DNA from: Candidatus Epulonipiscium viviparus
GTDB taxonomy: Bacteria > Bacillota > Clostridia > Lachnospirales > Cellulosilyticaceae
Reading direction: 5' to 3'
Assembly (NCBI RefSeq): GCF_030708075.1
Contig: NZ_CP117982.1
Span: forward strand, 2,261,513-2,325,512
Length of the DNA: 64,000 nucleotides
Of this stretch, positions 34,749 to 44,249 are shown one piece after another. The notes under the pieces were generated by a model. That model made no database searches. It had not been told where the DNA came from and saw only the letters and a program-made list of their open reading frames with translations. A program made the translations under genes and the position numbers. The first letter of the stretch is position 1. Each line of letters begins with the position of its first letter.

Positions 34749-35237
34749 ATGTCTGTTATTAAGTTTGAAGATTATATGCACGTGGGGGTCATTGTTAACA
34801 ACATCGAAGAGACGATTGCTAAGATGGAAAAAATATTTAAAATTGACGAATATCGAATCAATCTATTTCCTCCGGAAAATGTTAATAAAGACGATATCCA
34901 ACTGATGTATAAAGGCAAAAAAACTTGGTTTACTGCTAGATTTTGCTTTATGAGAATGGGTAATACAGAAATAGAACTTATTCAACCTTTAGAAGGTGAA
35001 AGTTTGTGGAGAGATTATCTAAATGAACATGGCGAAGGTCTTCATCACCTAAAATTTGAAGTAGATTCTATTAACGAAACTATGAAAGCTTTTAAGGAGA
35101 TGGGTGTTGATTGTCCGCAATATGGCTCTGCAGTTGGGCCAAATACTGGCAAAATTTGGGCATATTTTGATACTACAAAAGAATTAGGATACGTGTCTGA
35201 GATATTAAACAGACAATTGTGGGAAACTATCGACTAA
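34749..35237 (+). CDS. VOC-superfamily protein (glyoxalase / methylmalonyl-CoA-epimerase-like)
   Basis: A 162-residue protein with paired beta-alpha-beta-beta-beta modules. Candidate metal ligands are His in MHVGVIV near residue 11, Glu in EIELIQP, His in GLHHLKFEV and Glu in GYVSEIL near the C-terminus, a pattern like methylmalonyl-CoA epimerase. No mutase or carboxylase gene is nearby, so the reaction is unsettled. It is a single-gene unit with its own promoter and a strong terminator. Confidence 0.8.
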   Translation: MSVIKFEDYMHVGVIVNNIEETIAKMEKIFKIDEYRINLFPPENVNKDDIQLMYKGKKTWFTARFCFMRMGNTEIELIQPLEGESLWRDYLNEHGEGLHHLKFEVDSINETMKAFKEMGVDCPQYGSAVGPNTGKIWAYFDTTKELGYVSEILNRQLWETID

Positions 35238-35252
35238 AAACCACACTTTTGA

Positions 35253-35280
35253 TCCCTCCAAACTATTGGAGGGACTTTTT
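35253..35280 (+). terminator. Rho-independent terminator after the VOC gene
   Basis: A perfect stem CCCTCCAA/TTGGAGGG with loop ACTA is followed by a T run. Confidence 0.95.
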
Positions 35281-35298
35281 ATATAAAGGAGTTGACAA

Positions 35299-36249
35299 AT
35301 GCTATCAATTTTGAGTCCGATATTACCAATGATACTTTTAATTGGCCTAGGCATGTGGTGTAGGCGTTCACAATATTTTTCACACCACACTATCGCTGAA
35401 ATTAAAAGATTTTTGCTAAACATCTGTACACCGGCCACAATTATAAATATGACGTTATTAATGGAGATCGAAGCCCAAACGTTTTTGATAATAGCCTTAA
35501 GCTACATTATGCTATGTGTATTTTTATTAGGCGGAAAGCTATTAAACCTAATTCCTCCATTACATAATACGCTCAATCCATATGTATGCTCTGGTACGGC
35601 ATTCATGCTAGTTGGGATGTCGCTATTTACTATTATATACGGAGCAGAGCATCTAGCAACCTTCGCATTGCTGGGGATAGGTCATGAATTTTTCATATGG
35701 ACGATATATTACCCGTTGTTTCATTTAGATACCAAAGGCACCAAAATCACAATCGCAACGTTTAAAAATCTGCTAACATCTCCCTTTATTATAGCATTAG
35801 TGGCGGGAATGATGCTAAATATCTTTGGTGTAGTAGAAATTTTGGAGGCAAACCCAATAGGAAGTGGAATCTTAAGTGCAATCACGATGCTCTCTTCTGT
35901 TGCGACACCACTATTGCTTATTGCATTGGGATATGGATTAGCGTTCAAAGTAGATAATCTAAAAGCGAGTCTGAAATTTGTATTTGTAAGATTTTTGGTT
36001 GTCGGAGTTTTGGGATTGCTATTTAAATTTTTGATTATAGATCCGTTAATAGAACCTAGCTTAGTTGTGGACTTATCGTTTTATGCGTTTTTGGCACTTC
36101 CACTGATGTTTACACTAACATTATTTGTAGAAGGGGTTGTGAGCGATGAGGAAGTGGAGATAATCAACGGTGCGATAGGTATTTCGACCATAATAAGCAT
36201 AATACTCTTGATAATATTATCTATATTGATTCCGCCAGCGATATTGTAG
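35299..36249 (+). CDS. AEC-family (auxin efflux carrier-like) membrane transporter
   Basis: A 316-residue protein with about ten hydrophobic segments and the AEC-family layout. The N-terminus is PMILLIGLGMWCRR. The mid-region FALLGIGHEFFIWTIYYPLF lies near residue 118. ATPLLLIALGYGLAF lies in the second half. Bacterial members carry malonate, malate or other carboxylates; the cargo here is unknown. The ATG follows AAAGGAG, 19 bases after the previous terminator, so a promoter of its own is not evident. Confidence 0.82.
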   Translation: MLSILSPILPMILLIGLGMWCRRSQYFSHHTIAEIKRFLLNICTPATIINMTLLMEIEAQTFLIIALSYIMLCVFLLGGKLLNLIPPLHNTLNPYVCSGTAFMLVGMSLFTIIYGAEHLATFALLGIGHEFFIWTIYYPLFHLDTKGTKITIATFKNLLTSPFIIALVAGMMLNIFGVVEILEANPIGSGILSAITMLSSVATPLLLIALGYGLAFKVDNLKASLKFVFVRFLVVGVLGLLFKFLIIDPLIEPSLVVDLSFYAFLALPLMFTLTLFVEGVVSDEEVEIINGAIGISTIISIILLIILSILIPPAIL

Positions 36250-36283
36250 GAAAATATAGGTTATGCTATTTAGAGTGCATTTA

Positions 36284-36312
36284 TTGACTTAACAGATGTT
36301 ATCTGCTATACT
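36284..36312 (+). promoter_or_regulatory. bioY promoter with inverted repeat in the spacer
   Basis: TTGACT (36284-36289), a 17-base spacer and TATACT (36307-36312). The spacer holds CAGAT-GTT-ATCTG, a perfect inverted repeat, overlapped by TAAC-AGAT-GTTA. This placement would let a repressor block RNA polymerase. The bases do not clearly match the BirA box. Confidence 0.7.
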
Positions 36313-36357
36313 TTATTCACGTAAAGTAAAAGTCTAAAAATAGATAGGAGTTATATA

Positions 36358-36906
36358 ATGTCTACTAAACAAATTACTATGGTAGGTCTTGGAGCGGCGT
36401 TGATGGCTGTGTTTGCACAAATTTCGATTCCAATTCCAAACGTACCACTAACATTTCAACTTTTTGGAGTAGTTCTTTTAGGAGTTATGTTGCCTCGAAA
36501 GCTTTCTACATTAGCATTAACAGTATACGTATTGATAGGTGCTGTGGGGGCTCCTGTATTTGCAGGCTTTAGCGGTGGGCTCCAGGCGTTAATTGGGCCA
36601 ACAGGCGGGTATTTATATTCGTTTATAGCGTCTGCTTTTATCGTGGGAACATTTGCTAAGAAAAACAATATGATTTATACAACAATAGGAGCCTATTTGG
36701 GTCTTGCCGTCTCCTACATAGTGGGGACAATTCAATTGAAATATGTTTTGGATATGAGCTGGCTTGCAGCTATAAGTTCAGGAACCGGAGGAGGCGTATT
36801 CTTAATTAAGGATATTGTATTTACGGGTATTGCTATTATAGTAGGTAAGCAAATTCATCAAATTTTACTCAAAAATGGATTGTTAAACAACAAAATAACA
36901 GAATAA
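36358..36906 (+). CDS. bioY: BioY, biotin-specific S component of an ECF transporter
   Basis: A 182-residue membrane protein of typical BioY length. Hallmarks are AQISIPIPNVPLTFQLFGVV near the N-terminus, AVGAPVFAGFSGGLQALIGP and TGGYLYSFIASAFIVG. It captures biotin and needs an EcfAAT module encoded elsewhere. The ATG follows TAGGAG. It is monocistronic between a strong promoter and a terminator. Confidence 0.95.
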   Translation: MSTKQITMVGLGAALMAVFAQISIPIPNVPLTFQLFGVVLLGVMLPRKLSTLALTVYVLIGAVGAPVFAGFSGGLQALIGPTGGYLYSFIASAFIVGTFAKKNNMIYTTIGAYLGLAVSYIVGTIQLKYVLDMSWLAAISSGTGGGVFLIKDIVFTGIAIIVGKQIHQILLKNGLLNNKITE

Positions 36907-36915
36907 ATAAAAAGG

Positions 36916-36954
36916 GTAGACCGTAGAGCAATAAGTTCTATGGTCTATTTTTTT
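36916..36954 (+). terminator. Rho-independent terminator after bioY
   Basis: TAGACCGTAGAGC and GTTCTATGGTCTA pair over about 13 bases with G-T pairs, followed by TTTTTTT. Confidence 0.9.
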
Positions 36955-37264
36955 GCTTAAAATAATTTGTAAGATGATAACTGAACGTTATCATTTGCAT
37001 GGCATGATGCCAGTAAATTCGATTCTATTTTTTAATTCTTTCATTAAGCAAACAATTAAAAGTTGTGGGGAATACAATTAATGTTTGTTTTTGTAATATA
37101 AAATTTTTAAAAACATAGACATAAATTATTAATATTTTTTGTAAATGTATCTATACTTTTTTGGTGTAGCATGCTATACTGAATTTTATAGAGGTCACAT
37201 AATAATGCAAAAGACCAACGAAGTAACTATATTTTGATCATTTTTTACAACAAGGAGGCAGTTT
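36955..37264. promoter_or_regulatory. mglB upstream region with two palindromes
   Basis: About 310 bases without a gene. Two clear inverted repeats occur: ATGATAAC-TGAAC-GTTATCAT (36974-36994, eight-base arms) and TGGCAT-G-ATGCCA (37000-37012). Further on, AAACAATTAA and TTAATGTTTG form a looser pair. A TATACT at 37175-37180 is a -10 candidate without an obvious -35. These are plausible operators for the sugar-transport operon that follows; AAGGAGG precedes its start codon. Confidence 0.5.
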
Positions 37265-38335
37265 ATGAATAAAGTATTAAAAGGTATTGCGTTAGGAGTT
37301 ATGTCGTTTGCAACATTGACAGGATGCGCATCAGATACAAACAATTCGACAGAGGATGGCATCAAGGCCGGGGTGTTTTACTACAATTTCTCTGATATTT
37401 ACATATCCACAGTTCGTGCCAATATGGACGATATGCTAGAAGATTTGGGAATGAACTTTCAAAACTATGACGCTTCTGGAAACCAAGCGACGCAAATGGA
37501 CCAGATTAATACTGCGATCGCGAATCAGGTGGATTTGCTAATCGTAAATCCAGTAGAAATCACATCTATCGATATTGCAGAGATTGCTAAAGCTGCGGGT
37601 ATTCCAGTAATTTTCTTCAACCGAGAAGTTACCGACGATGTAATTCTCAGTTACGACAACTCTGCATATATAGGAACGAGCTCGACAGAAGCCGGGCATC
37701 TTCAAGGAGCTATGATAGGCGAATACCTACTGGATAACTACGATTTAGTGGATCTAAATGGCGATGGAGAAATTTCATACGTAATGTTTAAGGGACAAGA
37801 AGGAAACGTCGAAGCCGATGGACGTACAAAATATTCTGTAGAAGATACCGATGCGCAATTGGTAGCTGCAGGAAAGCCGAAGCTTGCTTTCTACGACGAC
37901 AAAAATACCGCCAAATATTTAGTAGATCAAGGTGGAAATTGGTCCGCTCAAGCCGCAACAGATTATATGAATGTAATATTGGCAGAATACTCCGAAGCTA
38001 ATGGCAATATGATTGAGCTGGTAATCGCCAACAACGACGGAATGGCAGAAGGGGCGATTTCGGCTCTCCATAACGTAGGATTTAATACAGGCTCTGGCAA
38101 GTCGATTCCGGTATATGGCGTTGATGCAACAGATTCGGCAAAGCAGCTTATAGCAGAAGGAAAAATGACGGGCACCGTAATGCAAGATGCGCAGGCAATG
38201 GCCGCGGCTGTAACTCACCTAGCCAAAAACGTGATGAATGGCGAAGACTTGATGGCTCATACCGAAGAATATAATGTAGATGCAACTGTAGATAAAATTC
38301 GTGTGCCATATAGTATTTATTCTGCTGCACAATAA
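37265..38335 (+). CDS. mglB: Galactose/methyl-galactoside-type sugar-binding lipoprotein
   Basis: A 356-residue lipoprotein with lipobox FATLTGCASD and a type 1 periplasmic-binding fold. Marks are DQINTAIANQVDLLIVNPVE, IPVIFFNREV, SAYIGTSSTEAGHLQG, the calcium-loop-like DLVDLNGDGEISYVMF typical of galactose-binding proteins, and IANNDGMAEGAISAL. It is the first gene of a complete binding protein-ATPase-permease operon. A hairpin after the stop may favour its expression over the membrane parts. Confidence 0.88.
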   Translation: MNKVLKGIALGVMSFATLTGCASDTNNSTEDGIKAGVFYYNFSDIYISTVRANMDDMLEDLGMNFQNYDASGNQATQMDQINTAIANQVDLLIVNPVEITSIDIAEIAKAAGIPVIFFNREVTDDVILSYDNSAYIGTSSTEAGHLQGAMIGEYLLDNYDLVDLNGDGEISYVMFKGQEGNVEADGRTKYSVEDTDAQLVAAGKPKLAFYDDKNTAKYLVDQGGNWSAQAATDYMNVILAEYSEANGNMIELVIANNDGMAEGAISALHNVGFNTGSGKSIPVYGVDATDSAKQLIAEGKMTGTVMQDAQAMAAAVTHLAKNVMNGEDLMAHTEEYNVDATVDKIRVPYSIYSAAQ

Positions 38336-38352
38336 TACGCATATAAAACTGT

Positions 38353-38388
38353 AGGTGCCTGATTATATCGATTGGGCATCTTAAATTT
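38353..38388 (+). terminator. Weak hairpin between mglB and mglA
   Basis: AGGTGCC and GGCATCT form a seven-base stem (one G-T), followed by TTAAATTTT. It is weak as a terminator but suited to partial attenuation or mRNA 3'-end protection. Confidence 0.45.
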
Positions 38389-38404
38389 TGATGGGAGGGA
38401 TAGT

Positions 38405-39895
38405 ATGGCATTGCTAGAGATGCAAAATATGAACAAACAATTTCCGGGAGTCAAAGCTCTCGATAACGTTTCGTTGGTAGTAGAGCCCGGAACCGTTCAC
38501 GCGCTGATGGGTGAGAATGGCGCAGGGAAGTCGACATTGATGAAGTGTTTATTTGGAATGTATAAACCCGACAGCGGAACCATTTTGCTAAACGGAAATG
38601 AGATCAATTTCAAAAACTCTAAGGAAGCACTAGAAAATGGTGTGGCGATGGTGCATCAAGAATTAAATCAGGCACTGTCAAGAAGTGTAATGGACAATTT
38701 GTGGATAGGGAGATACCCAACATATAAAGGGTTGATGGTAAATCAAAAAGAAATGCTAAAGCGTTCTAAGGAGCTGTTTGAGTTAATTGGAGTAGATGTG
38801 GATCCCAAAAAAATCATGTCCAAAATGTCGGTTTCGCAGAGGCAAATGGTTGAAATTGCAAAGGCAGTTTCATACGAATCCAAAATTATTGTATTTGATG
38901 AGCCGACATCATCTTTAACAGAAAAAGAAGTGGGGCACCTATTTAGAATCATCAATATGCTTAAGGCCAAAGGCTGCGGCATAATTTATATAAGCCATAA
39001 AATGGAAGAAATCTTAAAAATCAGTGATGCAATAACTATTATGCGTGACGGGGCGTGGGTGGCAACGAAGGACGCAAAAGAAGTTACTATGGATGAAATC
39101 ATCAAATTGATGGTGGGTCGAGAGCTTACCAATCGTTTTCCAGAAAAAACCAACAAACCTGCAGATGTAATCTTAGAAGTCGCAGGAATGGCGGGAAAAT
39201 ATACGAAGCTAGTCGACGCAACATTTGATTTAAAAAAGGGAGAAATTTTAGGAGTTGCAGGATTAGATGGGTCTGGTCGAACCGAGCTAGTTGAAAATTT
39301 ATTTGGGTATATGACAAAATCTAAAGGAGAAATTACTCTGCACGGCAAAAAAATTGAGAATAAAACTCCACAAGATGCTATCAAAAATGGCTTTGCGTTA
39401 ATCACAGAAGAAAGACGAGCAACCGGGATTTTTGGAATTTTAAGCATCAAAGAAAATACTGTCATTGCAAACCTCAAAAACTATCGCAAAGCAAAGATTT
39501 CGCTGGACGAAAAGAAAATGAAGGCCGACACGCAATGGTCCATAGATTCGATGCGCATCAAGACGCCTAGTCAGTCCACCAAAATTCGTTCGCTATCGGG
39601 TGGCAATCAGCAAAAAGTGATTCTGGGTAGATGGCTTCTTACCAAACCCGAAGTATTGCTTCTAGATGAGCCAACTCGCGGTATCGATGTAGGTGCCAAA
39701 TTCGAAATTTACCAATTGATTATGGAGCTTGCAGACGAAGGAAAGGGAGTCATTATGATTTCGTCTGAGATGCCAGAGCTTTTGGGCGTATGCGATAGGA
39801 TTTTGGTGATGTCTGGAGGGCGCGTTGCTGGAACAGTGGATGCGAAGAACACAACTCAGGAAGAAATTATGACTCTAGCAAGCAAGTATGTGTAA
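38405..39895 (+). CDS. mglA: Sugar ABC transporter ATPase with two nucleotide-binding domains
   Basis: A 496-residue MglA/RbsA-type protein. The ATG at 38405 follows GGGAGGG; an in-frame TTG 33 bases earlier is not preferred. Domain 1 has Walker [17 protein letters not shown], signature [14 protein letters not shown] and Walker [13 protein letters not shown]. Domain 2 has the family's altered Walker [17 protein letters not shown], signature [15 protein letters not shown] and Walker [17 protein letters not shown]. It couples to the permease 15 bases downstream, and possibly also to the ATPase-less system at 16957-19166. Confidence 0.93.
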   Translation: MALLEMQNMNKQFPGVKALDNVSLVVEPGTVHALMGENGAGKSTLMKCLFGMYKPDSGTILLNGNEINFKNSKEALENGVAMVHQELNQALSRSVMDNLWIGRYPTYKGLMVNQKEMLKRSKELFELIGVDVDPKKIMSKMSVSQRQMVEIAKAVSYESKIIVFDEPTSSLTEKEVGHLFRIINMLKAKGCGIIYISHKMEEILKISDAITIMRDGAWVATKDAKEVTMDEIIKLMVGRELTNRFPEKTNKPADVILEVAGMAGKYTKLVDATFDLKKGEILGVAGLDGSGRTELVENLFGYMTKSKGEITLHGKKIENKTPQDAIKNGFALITEERRATGIFGILSIKENTVIANLKNYRKAKISLDEKKMKADTQWSIDSMRIKTPSQSTKIRSLSGGNQQKVILGRWLLTKPEVLLLDEPTRGIDVGAKFEIYQLIMELADEGKGVIMISSEMPELLGVCDRILVMSGGRVAGTVDAKNTTQEEIMTLASKYV

Positions 39896-39910
39896 AAAGG
39901 AGATAAAGTT

Positions 39911-40954
39911 ATGGTAAATGTAAAAGAAGTAAAAAATATATCGAGGAAGCAAGTTGCTGATTTTCTGCTAAATAATGCGTTGTTCATATTAATGGGAATT
40001 GCGATCATATATATTGCAGTGTCAAACGAAAACTTTCTAAAGTGGCCGTCTATTATAAATATCGTATCGCAAACAGCCGCGTATCTGCCGGCCGCATTGG
40101 GGATAGCGGGGTGCATTGTGCTTGCTGGGACAGACCTTTCTGCCGGGAGAATGGTAGGGCTCTCTGCCTGCGTATCAGCATCGTTATTGCAAGCAGTCGG
40201 AACAGGAAATAAAATGTGGGAAGGTATCGGAACGCTGCCTATATGGATCGTGATTCCTGCGGTCATGCTATTATGTGCCGTGATCGGAGCATTCAACGGA
40301 TTCTTTATTGCCAAGTTTAAAGTTCATCCATTTATCGTAACGCTGGGTACACAGTTAATTCTGTATTCGGTTTTATTGTTATACGTACAACAAGGGTCAA
40401 ATCGCGGGATGGCGATTTCGAATCTAGATAAGTCATACACAACATTTGTTAAAGGTAGTTTGCCGTTTATGAAAATAGCAGGGGTGCCAATTCCAAATTA
40501 TGTAATTTTTGCGTTAATCATTACAGCGATCATCTGGTTTATATGGAACAAAACGACGTTTGGTAAAAATATGTTTGCACTAGGGTCAAATGAAGAGGCA
40601 GCAAAGGTGTCGGGTGTGAACGTATTTATGACCACGATTTTAGTATTTGCACTCGCTGGGGCTATGTATGGATTTACAGGATTTGTTGAAGGTGCACGCA
40701 TCGGATCCAATACAGCAAATACAGGATTGAACTACGAGCTCGATGCCATTGCGGCTTGCGTAATCGGCGGGGTATCGTTTGTGGGAGGTATCGGAAAGGT
40801 ACGAGGAGTGATCATCGGCGTCTTGATGTTGCGTCTAATATTTATAGGTCTTCAAATGACCAGCGTGGACCAAAATCTCCAATATCTCATTAAAGGCGGA
40901 ATCATTTTGTTTGCCTGCGCTCTGGATATGAGAAAATATTTAGTTAAGAAATAG
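39911..40954 (+). CDS. mglC: Sugar ABC transporter permease
   Basis: A 347-residue BPD_transp_2 permease with many hydrophobic segments. Marks are GIAGCIVLAGTDLSAGRMVG, HPFIVTLGTQLILYS, NKTTFGKNMFALGSNEEAAK and AIAACVIGGVSFVGGIGKVR. It is highly similar to the orphan permease at 16957. It is the last gene of the operon. Confidence 0.92.
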   Translation: MVNVKEVKNISRKQVADFLLNNALFILMGIAIIYIAVSNENFLKWPSIINIVSQTAAYLPAALGIAGCIVLAGTDLSAGRMVGLSACVSASLLQAVGTGNKMWEGIGTLPIWIVIPAVMLLCAVIGAFNGFFIAKFKVHPFIVTLGTQLILYSVLLLYVQQGSNRGMAISNLDKSYTTFVKGSLPFMKIAGVPIPNYVIFALIITAIIWFIWNKTTFGKNMFALGSNEEAAKVSGVNVFMTTILVFALAGAMYGFTGFVEGARIGSNTANTGLNYELDAIAACVIGGVSFVGGIGKVRGVIIGVLMLRLIFIGLQMTSVDQNLQYLIKGGIILFACALDMRKYLVKK

Positions 40955-40987
40955 ACCGCAGAATTGTTCTCTACATAATAAAGATCC

Positions 40988-41016
40988 TTGCATCGCCAAC
41001 AAGAATAGTGTATACT
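40988..41016 (+). promoter_or_regulatory. Promoter of the molybdenum-cofactor operon
   Basis: TTGCAT (40988-40993), a 17-base spacer and TATACT (41011-41016), about 34 bases before the first start codon. No Moco riboswitch-like structure fits in this short leader. Confidence 0.7.
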
Positions 41017-41049
41017 ACTCCTAAAATTACAAAGGGTGGAGGGATCGCA

Positions 41050-42066
41050 GTGAAGAAGATTCCAGTTGCAGAGGCAGTGGGAAGTATTTTGTGCCACGAC
41101 ATTACGCAAATAATACAAGATGTTACCAAACAGGCCATCTTTCGAAAAGGGCACGTGATAGCCGCAGAAGATGTTCCAGTGCTTCTGTCTCTTGGCAAGG
41201 AAAATATTTATGTGTGGGAAGCCGATGAAACCATGATGCACGAAAACGATGCTGCAGAGATTTTATACGGCTTTTGTCACAACGAAGGTATCGCCAAATC
41301 AGAAGTAAAGGAAGGCAAAATCGAAGCAATAGCAACTCGCGACGGCTGCCTAAAAGTGGATACCACCAGACTACTAAATCTCAATCTGGTAGAAGAAATT
41401 ATGATCGCAACCATTCATTCTAATCGCTTCGTAAAGCAAGGCGAAAAGTTGGCTGGAATGCGCGTCATTCCTCTTGCTATTGCAAAAGACAAAATGGAAA
41501 GCCTAGCAAAAATGGTTGGAGAAACGCCACTGCTAAATCTAATCCCTTTTAATAGGAAGAAAGTCGGGATAGTTACAACCGGTAGCGAAATTTTTAAGGG
41601 TAGAATTACAGATAAATTTGGTCCTGTAATTCGAGAAAAGTTGGCGCCTTTTGGATGTGAAATATTAGGACAAACTATTACAGACGATAAGGTTGCTGAC
41701 ATAGTTTCGGCAATAAAAGCGTATATAGAGATGGGCGCAGATATGGTTGTGTGTACTGGCGGAATGAGTGTGGATCCCGATGATGTAACCCCCAGTGCAA
41801 TTCGCGAGGTTGGCGCAGAAGTTATTTCGTACGGAGCTCCCGTTTTGCCAGGAGCCATGTTTTTGTTAAGCTATTTAGATGGCAAACCGATTTTAGGGCT
41901 TCCGGGATGCGTTATGTATTCCAAAGCTACGATTTTTGATTTAGTGTTGCCAAGAATTATGATCGATGAAAGGCTAACCAAATTGGATCTTGCGATTTTA
42001 GGTCATGGCGGCTTTTGTAATAGCTGCAGCACATGCAATTACCCCAGCTGCGCATTTGGAAAATAA
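41050..42066 (+). CDS. Molybdopterin-binding (MoCF-domain) protein with C-terminal Cys cluster
   Basis: A 338-residue protein; the GTG at 41050 follows GGTGGAGGG, and the in-frame ATG 42 bases upstream overlaps the promoter. The second half is a MoaB/Mog/MoeA-type domain (VGIVTTGSEIFKGRITDKFG, MVVCTGGMSVDPDDVTPSAI, GAPVLPGAMFLLSYLDG, ILGLPGCVMY). It ends in a Cys-rich tail, CNSCSTCNYPSCAFGK, which could bind metal. The N-terminal ~170 residues look like MoeA linker domains. It probably handles molybdopterin during cofactor assembly. It is the first gene of the Mo operon, 22 bases before moeA. Confidence 0.82.
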   Translation: MKKIPVAEAVGSILCHDITQIIQDVTKQAIFRKGHVIAAEDVPVLLSLGKENIYVWEADETMMHENDAAEILYGFCHNEGIAKSEVKEGKIEAIATRDGCLKVDTTRLLNLNLVEEIMIATIHSNRFVKQGEKLAGMRVIPLAIAKDKMESLAKMVGETPLLNLIPFNRKKVGIVTTGSEIFKGRITDKFGPVIREKLAPFGCEILGQTITDDKVADIVSAIKAYIEMGADMVVCTGGMSVDPDDVTPSAIREVGAEVISYGAPVLPGAMFLLSYLDGKPILGLPGCVMYSKATIFDLVLPRIMIDERLTKLDLAILGHGGFCNSCSTCNYPSCAFGK

Positions 42067-42088
42067 AGACAAAGGATGGAATTTAATT

Positions 42089-43282
42089 ATGCTAGAGTTA
42101 GAAGATGCAATCACCACGTTATTAGCAAACACCACAGAGACAGCGGAGGAGACATGTCCAATATCCCGGTCAAATAAACGCATTGCATCAGTGGCAGTCG
42201 CGGCCCCCATGGCAATTCCGCCGTTTAATCGTTCTCCATTGGATGGCTATGCTTTCATGGCAACAGATAGTGTGGGGGCAACGGCCGAAAATCCAAAACA
42301 GCTCCGCGTGGTGACAACAATCTATGCGGGCGATGCTTATGAAGGAACAATTCGATCTGGGGAAGCCGCAAAGATTATGACGGGCGCACCAATTCCGGCG
42401 GGATGCGACTGTGTAATTCGCCAAGAAGATACGAACTATAAAAATGATGTTGTTGAAATATATGAAGAGCTTACTGCATTCAAAAATTTTTGCTATGCGG
42501 GCGAGGATATTAATACTGGATCCACAATTATTACAAAGAACGAAAAGTTAAACGCAATCAAAGTAGGTGTATTAGCAAGCGTGGGGATAGCCAAAGTTGC
42601 AGTTTACAAGCGAGTTCGCGTTGCTTTATTATGTACCGGGAGTGAGCTTGCCGATGTAGGGGAGCCTCTTGCTGCTGGCAAAATTTATAATAGCAATAGG
42701 TATATGATCGAAGCAAGGCTAAAAGATTTGGGGGCCGAAGTAACGGTTCTAGAAAATATTGTAGACGATGAAGAGGCAGTTGCCGCGGCGTTGGTCGCAG
42801 TAGCAGATAGCGTTGATATTATCGTAACAACTGGCGGAGTTTCGGTAGGTGAGCGAGATATTATGCCGGCGGCATTTGAGAAAATGGGAGCCACGCAATT
42901 GTTCTGGAAAGTCAAAATTCAGCCGGGAACTCCCGTGTTGGCGGCAAAATTGAGGAACGTATTGCTTATAGGGCTCTCTGGTAACCCATTTGCGAGTCTT
43001 GTTAATTTCGAATTATTGGTTCGCCCAGTAATTGCACATGCTGCACATGACCCGAGCCTAAACACAACTACTGCAACGGCAATAATGGCCAATACGTTTC
43101 CCAAGAAGACGACAAAGAGACGGTTCGTAAGAGCAATATACGCAGATGGGCGAGTTTGCTTACCCGATAATCATTCTGGCGGTTCGCTATATACGATGAG
43201 CGTCTGTAATGGGTTGGTCGAGATCGCGGAAGGAACAAAATCGTTGGTAGCGGGAGATAGAGTAAATGTGATATTGCTATAA
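42089..43282 (+). CDS. moeA: Molybdopterin molybdenumtransferase
   Basis: A 397-residue MoeA, which inserts molybdate into adenylylated molybdopterin. The ATG at 42089 follows AAAGGATGG. Motifs are PPFNRSPLDGYAFMA near residue 45, MTGAPIPAGCDCVIRQEDT, ALLCTGSELADVGEPLAAGK, TTGGVSVGERDIM and LIGLSGNPFASLVNFELLV. Alternative upstream starts exist inside the previous gene but have no ribosome binding site. Confidence 0.94.
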   Translation: MLELEDAITTLLANTTETAEETCPISRSNKRIASVAVAAPMAIPPFNRSPLDGYAFMATDSVGATAENPKQLRVVTTIYAGDAYEGTIRSGEAAKIMTGAPIPAGCDCVIRQEDTNYKNDVVEIYEELTAFKNFCYAGEDINTGSTIITKNEKLNAIKVGVLASVGIAKVAVYKRVRVALLCTGSELADVGEPLAAGKIYNSNRYMIEARLKDLGAEVTVLENIVDDEEAVAAALVAVADSVDIIVTTGGVSVGERDIMPAAFEKMGATQLFWKVKIQPGTPVLAAKLRNVLLIGLSGNPFASLVNFELLVRPVIAHAAHDPSLNTTTATAIMANTFPKKTTKRRFVRAIYADGRVCLPDNHSGGSLYTMSVCNGLVEIAEGTKSLVAGDRVNVILL

Positions 43283-43303
43283 TATAATTGGGAGGAAGAT
43301 TCG

Positions 43304-43771
43304 ATGTTTACACACTTTGATGAGAAGGGAAATGCCGTTATGGTTGATGTTTCGGCAAAAACAGAGACGAATCGAGTGGCTGTCGCGCAGGGAACAATCT
43401 ATACAAACTCGGCTGTCTACGATGCGATAACAACAAATCGTATTGAAAAAGGAGACGTATTGAATGTTGCGCGAGTTGCTGGGATAATGGGCACCAAAAA
43501 GACGGCGGAGCTGATACCGATGTGTCATCCGCTGTTAATATCAAAAGTTGCGATCGACTTTGAATTTGATGCTGCCGCGTTAGCAATAACAGCCTTGTGC
43601 ACGGTAAAAATATCGGGTAAAACGGGAGTTGAGATGGAAGCGTTAACTGGGGTCAGTGTTGCATTACTGACGATTTACGATATGTGCAAAGCTGTTGATA
43701 AAGCTATGAAAATAGGAGATATATTTTTAGTAGAAAAGCAGGGTGGAAAAAGTGGAAACTACAAAGCCTAA
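43304..43771 (+). CDS. moaC: Cyclic pyranopterin monophosphate synthase
   Basis: A 155-residue MoaC, which acts with MoaA in the first step of molybdopterin synthesis. Motifs are [49 protein letters not shown] and [20 protein letters not shown] with the catalytic Asp and Lys. A GGAGGAAG site precedes the ATG. The 3' end overlaps mobB. Confidence 0.96.
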   Translation: MFTHFDEKGNAVMVDVSAKTETNRVAVAQGTIYTNSAVYDAITTNRIEKGDVLNVARVAGIMGTKKTAELIPMCHPLLISKVAIDFEFDAAALAITALCTVKISGKTGVEMEALTGVSVALLTIYDMCKAVDKAMKIGDIFLVEKQGGKSGNYKA

Positions 43772-44243
43772 TGTTATTGCAATAAGTGGTATAAAAAATT
43801 CTGGCAAAACAACGTTAATCGCAAAAATTGTGGCAGCGCTTGCGTCGGAGGGATATAAAGTTGGTGTAATAAAGCATGATGGGCACGAATTTGCCGCAGA
43901 CCATCCGGGAACAGACAGTCATAAAATAAAGATGGCAGGCGCCGATGCTGTTATGGTTTATTCTGCAACAAAGCTGATGCTCGTGAGGAATCTCGATGAA
44001 ACGGTAGCGTTTGAAGACTTGCTAAAATATTATGCGGACATGGATTTGGTCATTGTAGAAGGAATGAAGCATAGTAGTTTGCCAAAAATCGAAGTGGTGA
44101 GCAATCATGCTAAAGCTATATGCACAGCGAATGTAATCGCAATTGCAGCTCCAGCTTCGGTTGCCACAAACGCCGCGAACACACCTATTATAGATCGCAA
44201 CGATGTGAACGCTGTACTAAAATATATCAGAAAATTTATATAA
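43752..44243 (+). CDS. mobB: Molybdopterin-guanine dinucleotide biosynthesis protein MobB
   Basis: A 163-residue P-loop protein with Walker [13 protein letters not shown] and the family motifs [31 protein letters not shown] and [17 protein letters not shown]. The GTG at 43752 is five bases after GGGTGG; a GTG at 43743 is the alternative. It overlaps moaC by 20 bases. It helps MobA attach GMP to the cofactor. Confidence 0.9.
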   Translation: METTKPNVIAISGIKNSGKTTLIAKIVAALASEGYKVGVIKHDGHEFAADHPGTDSHKIKMAGADAVMVYSATKLMLVRNLDETVAFEDLLKYYADMDLVIVEGMKHSSLPKIEVVSNHAKAICTANVIAIAAPASVATNAANTPIIDRNDVNAVLKYIRKFI

Positions 44244-44249
44244 AACGAG

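Noticed and set aside
38372-38404. Longer MglA starting at the upstream in-frame TTG
   Set aside because: The extension would include the ribosome binding site GGGAGGG and the attenuator hairpin; the ATG at 38405 fits better.
40955-41049. Moco riboswitch upstream of the molybdenum operon
   Set aside because: The transcribed leader after the TATACT promoter is only about 25-30 bases, too short for the aptamer.
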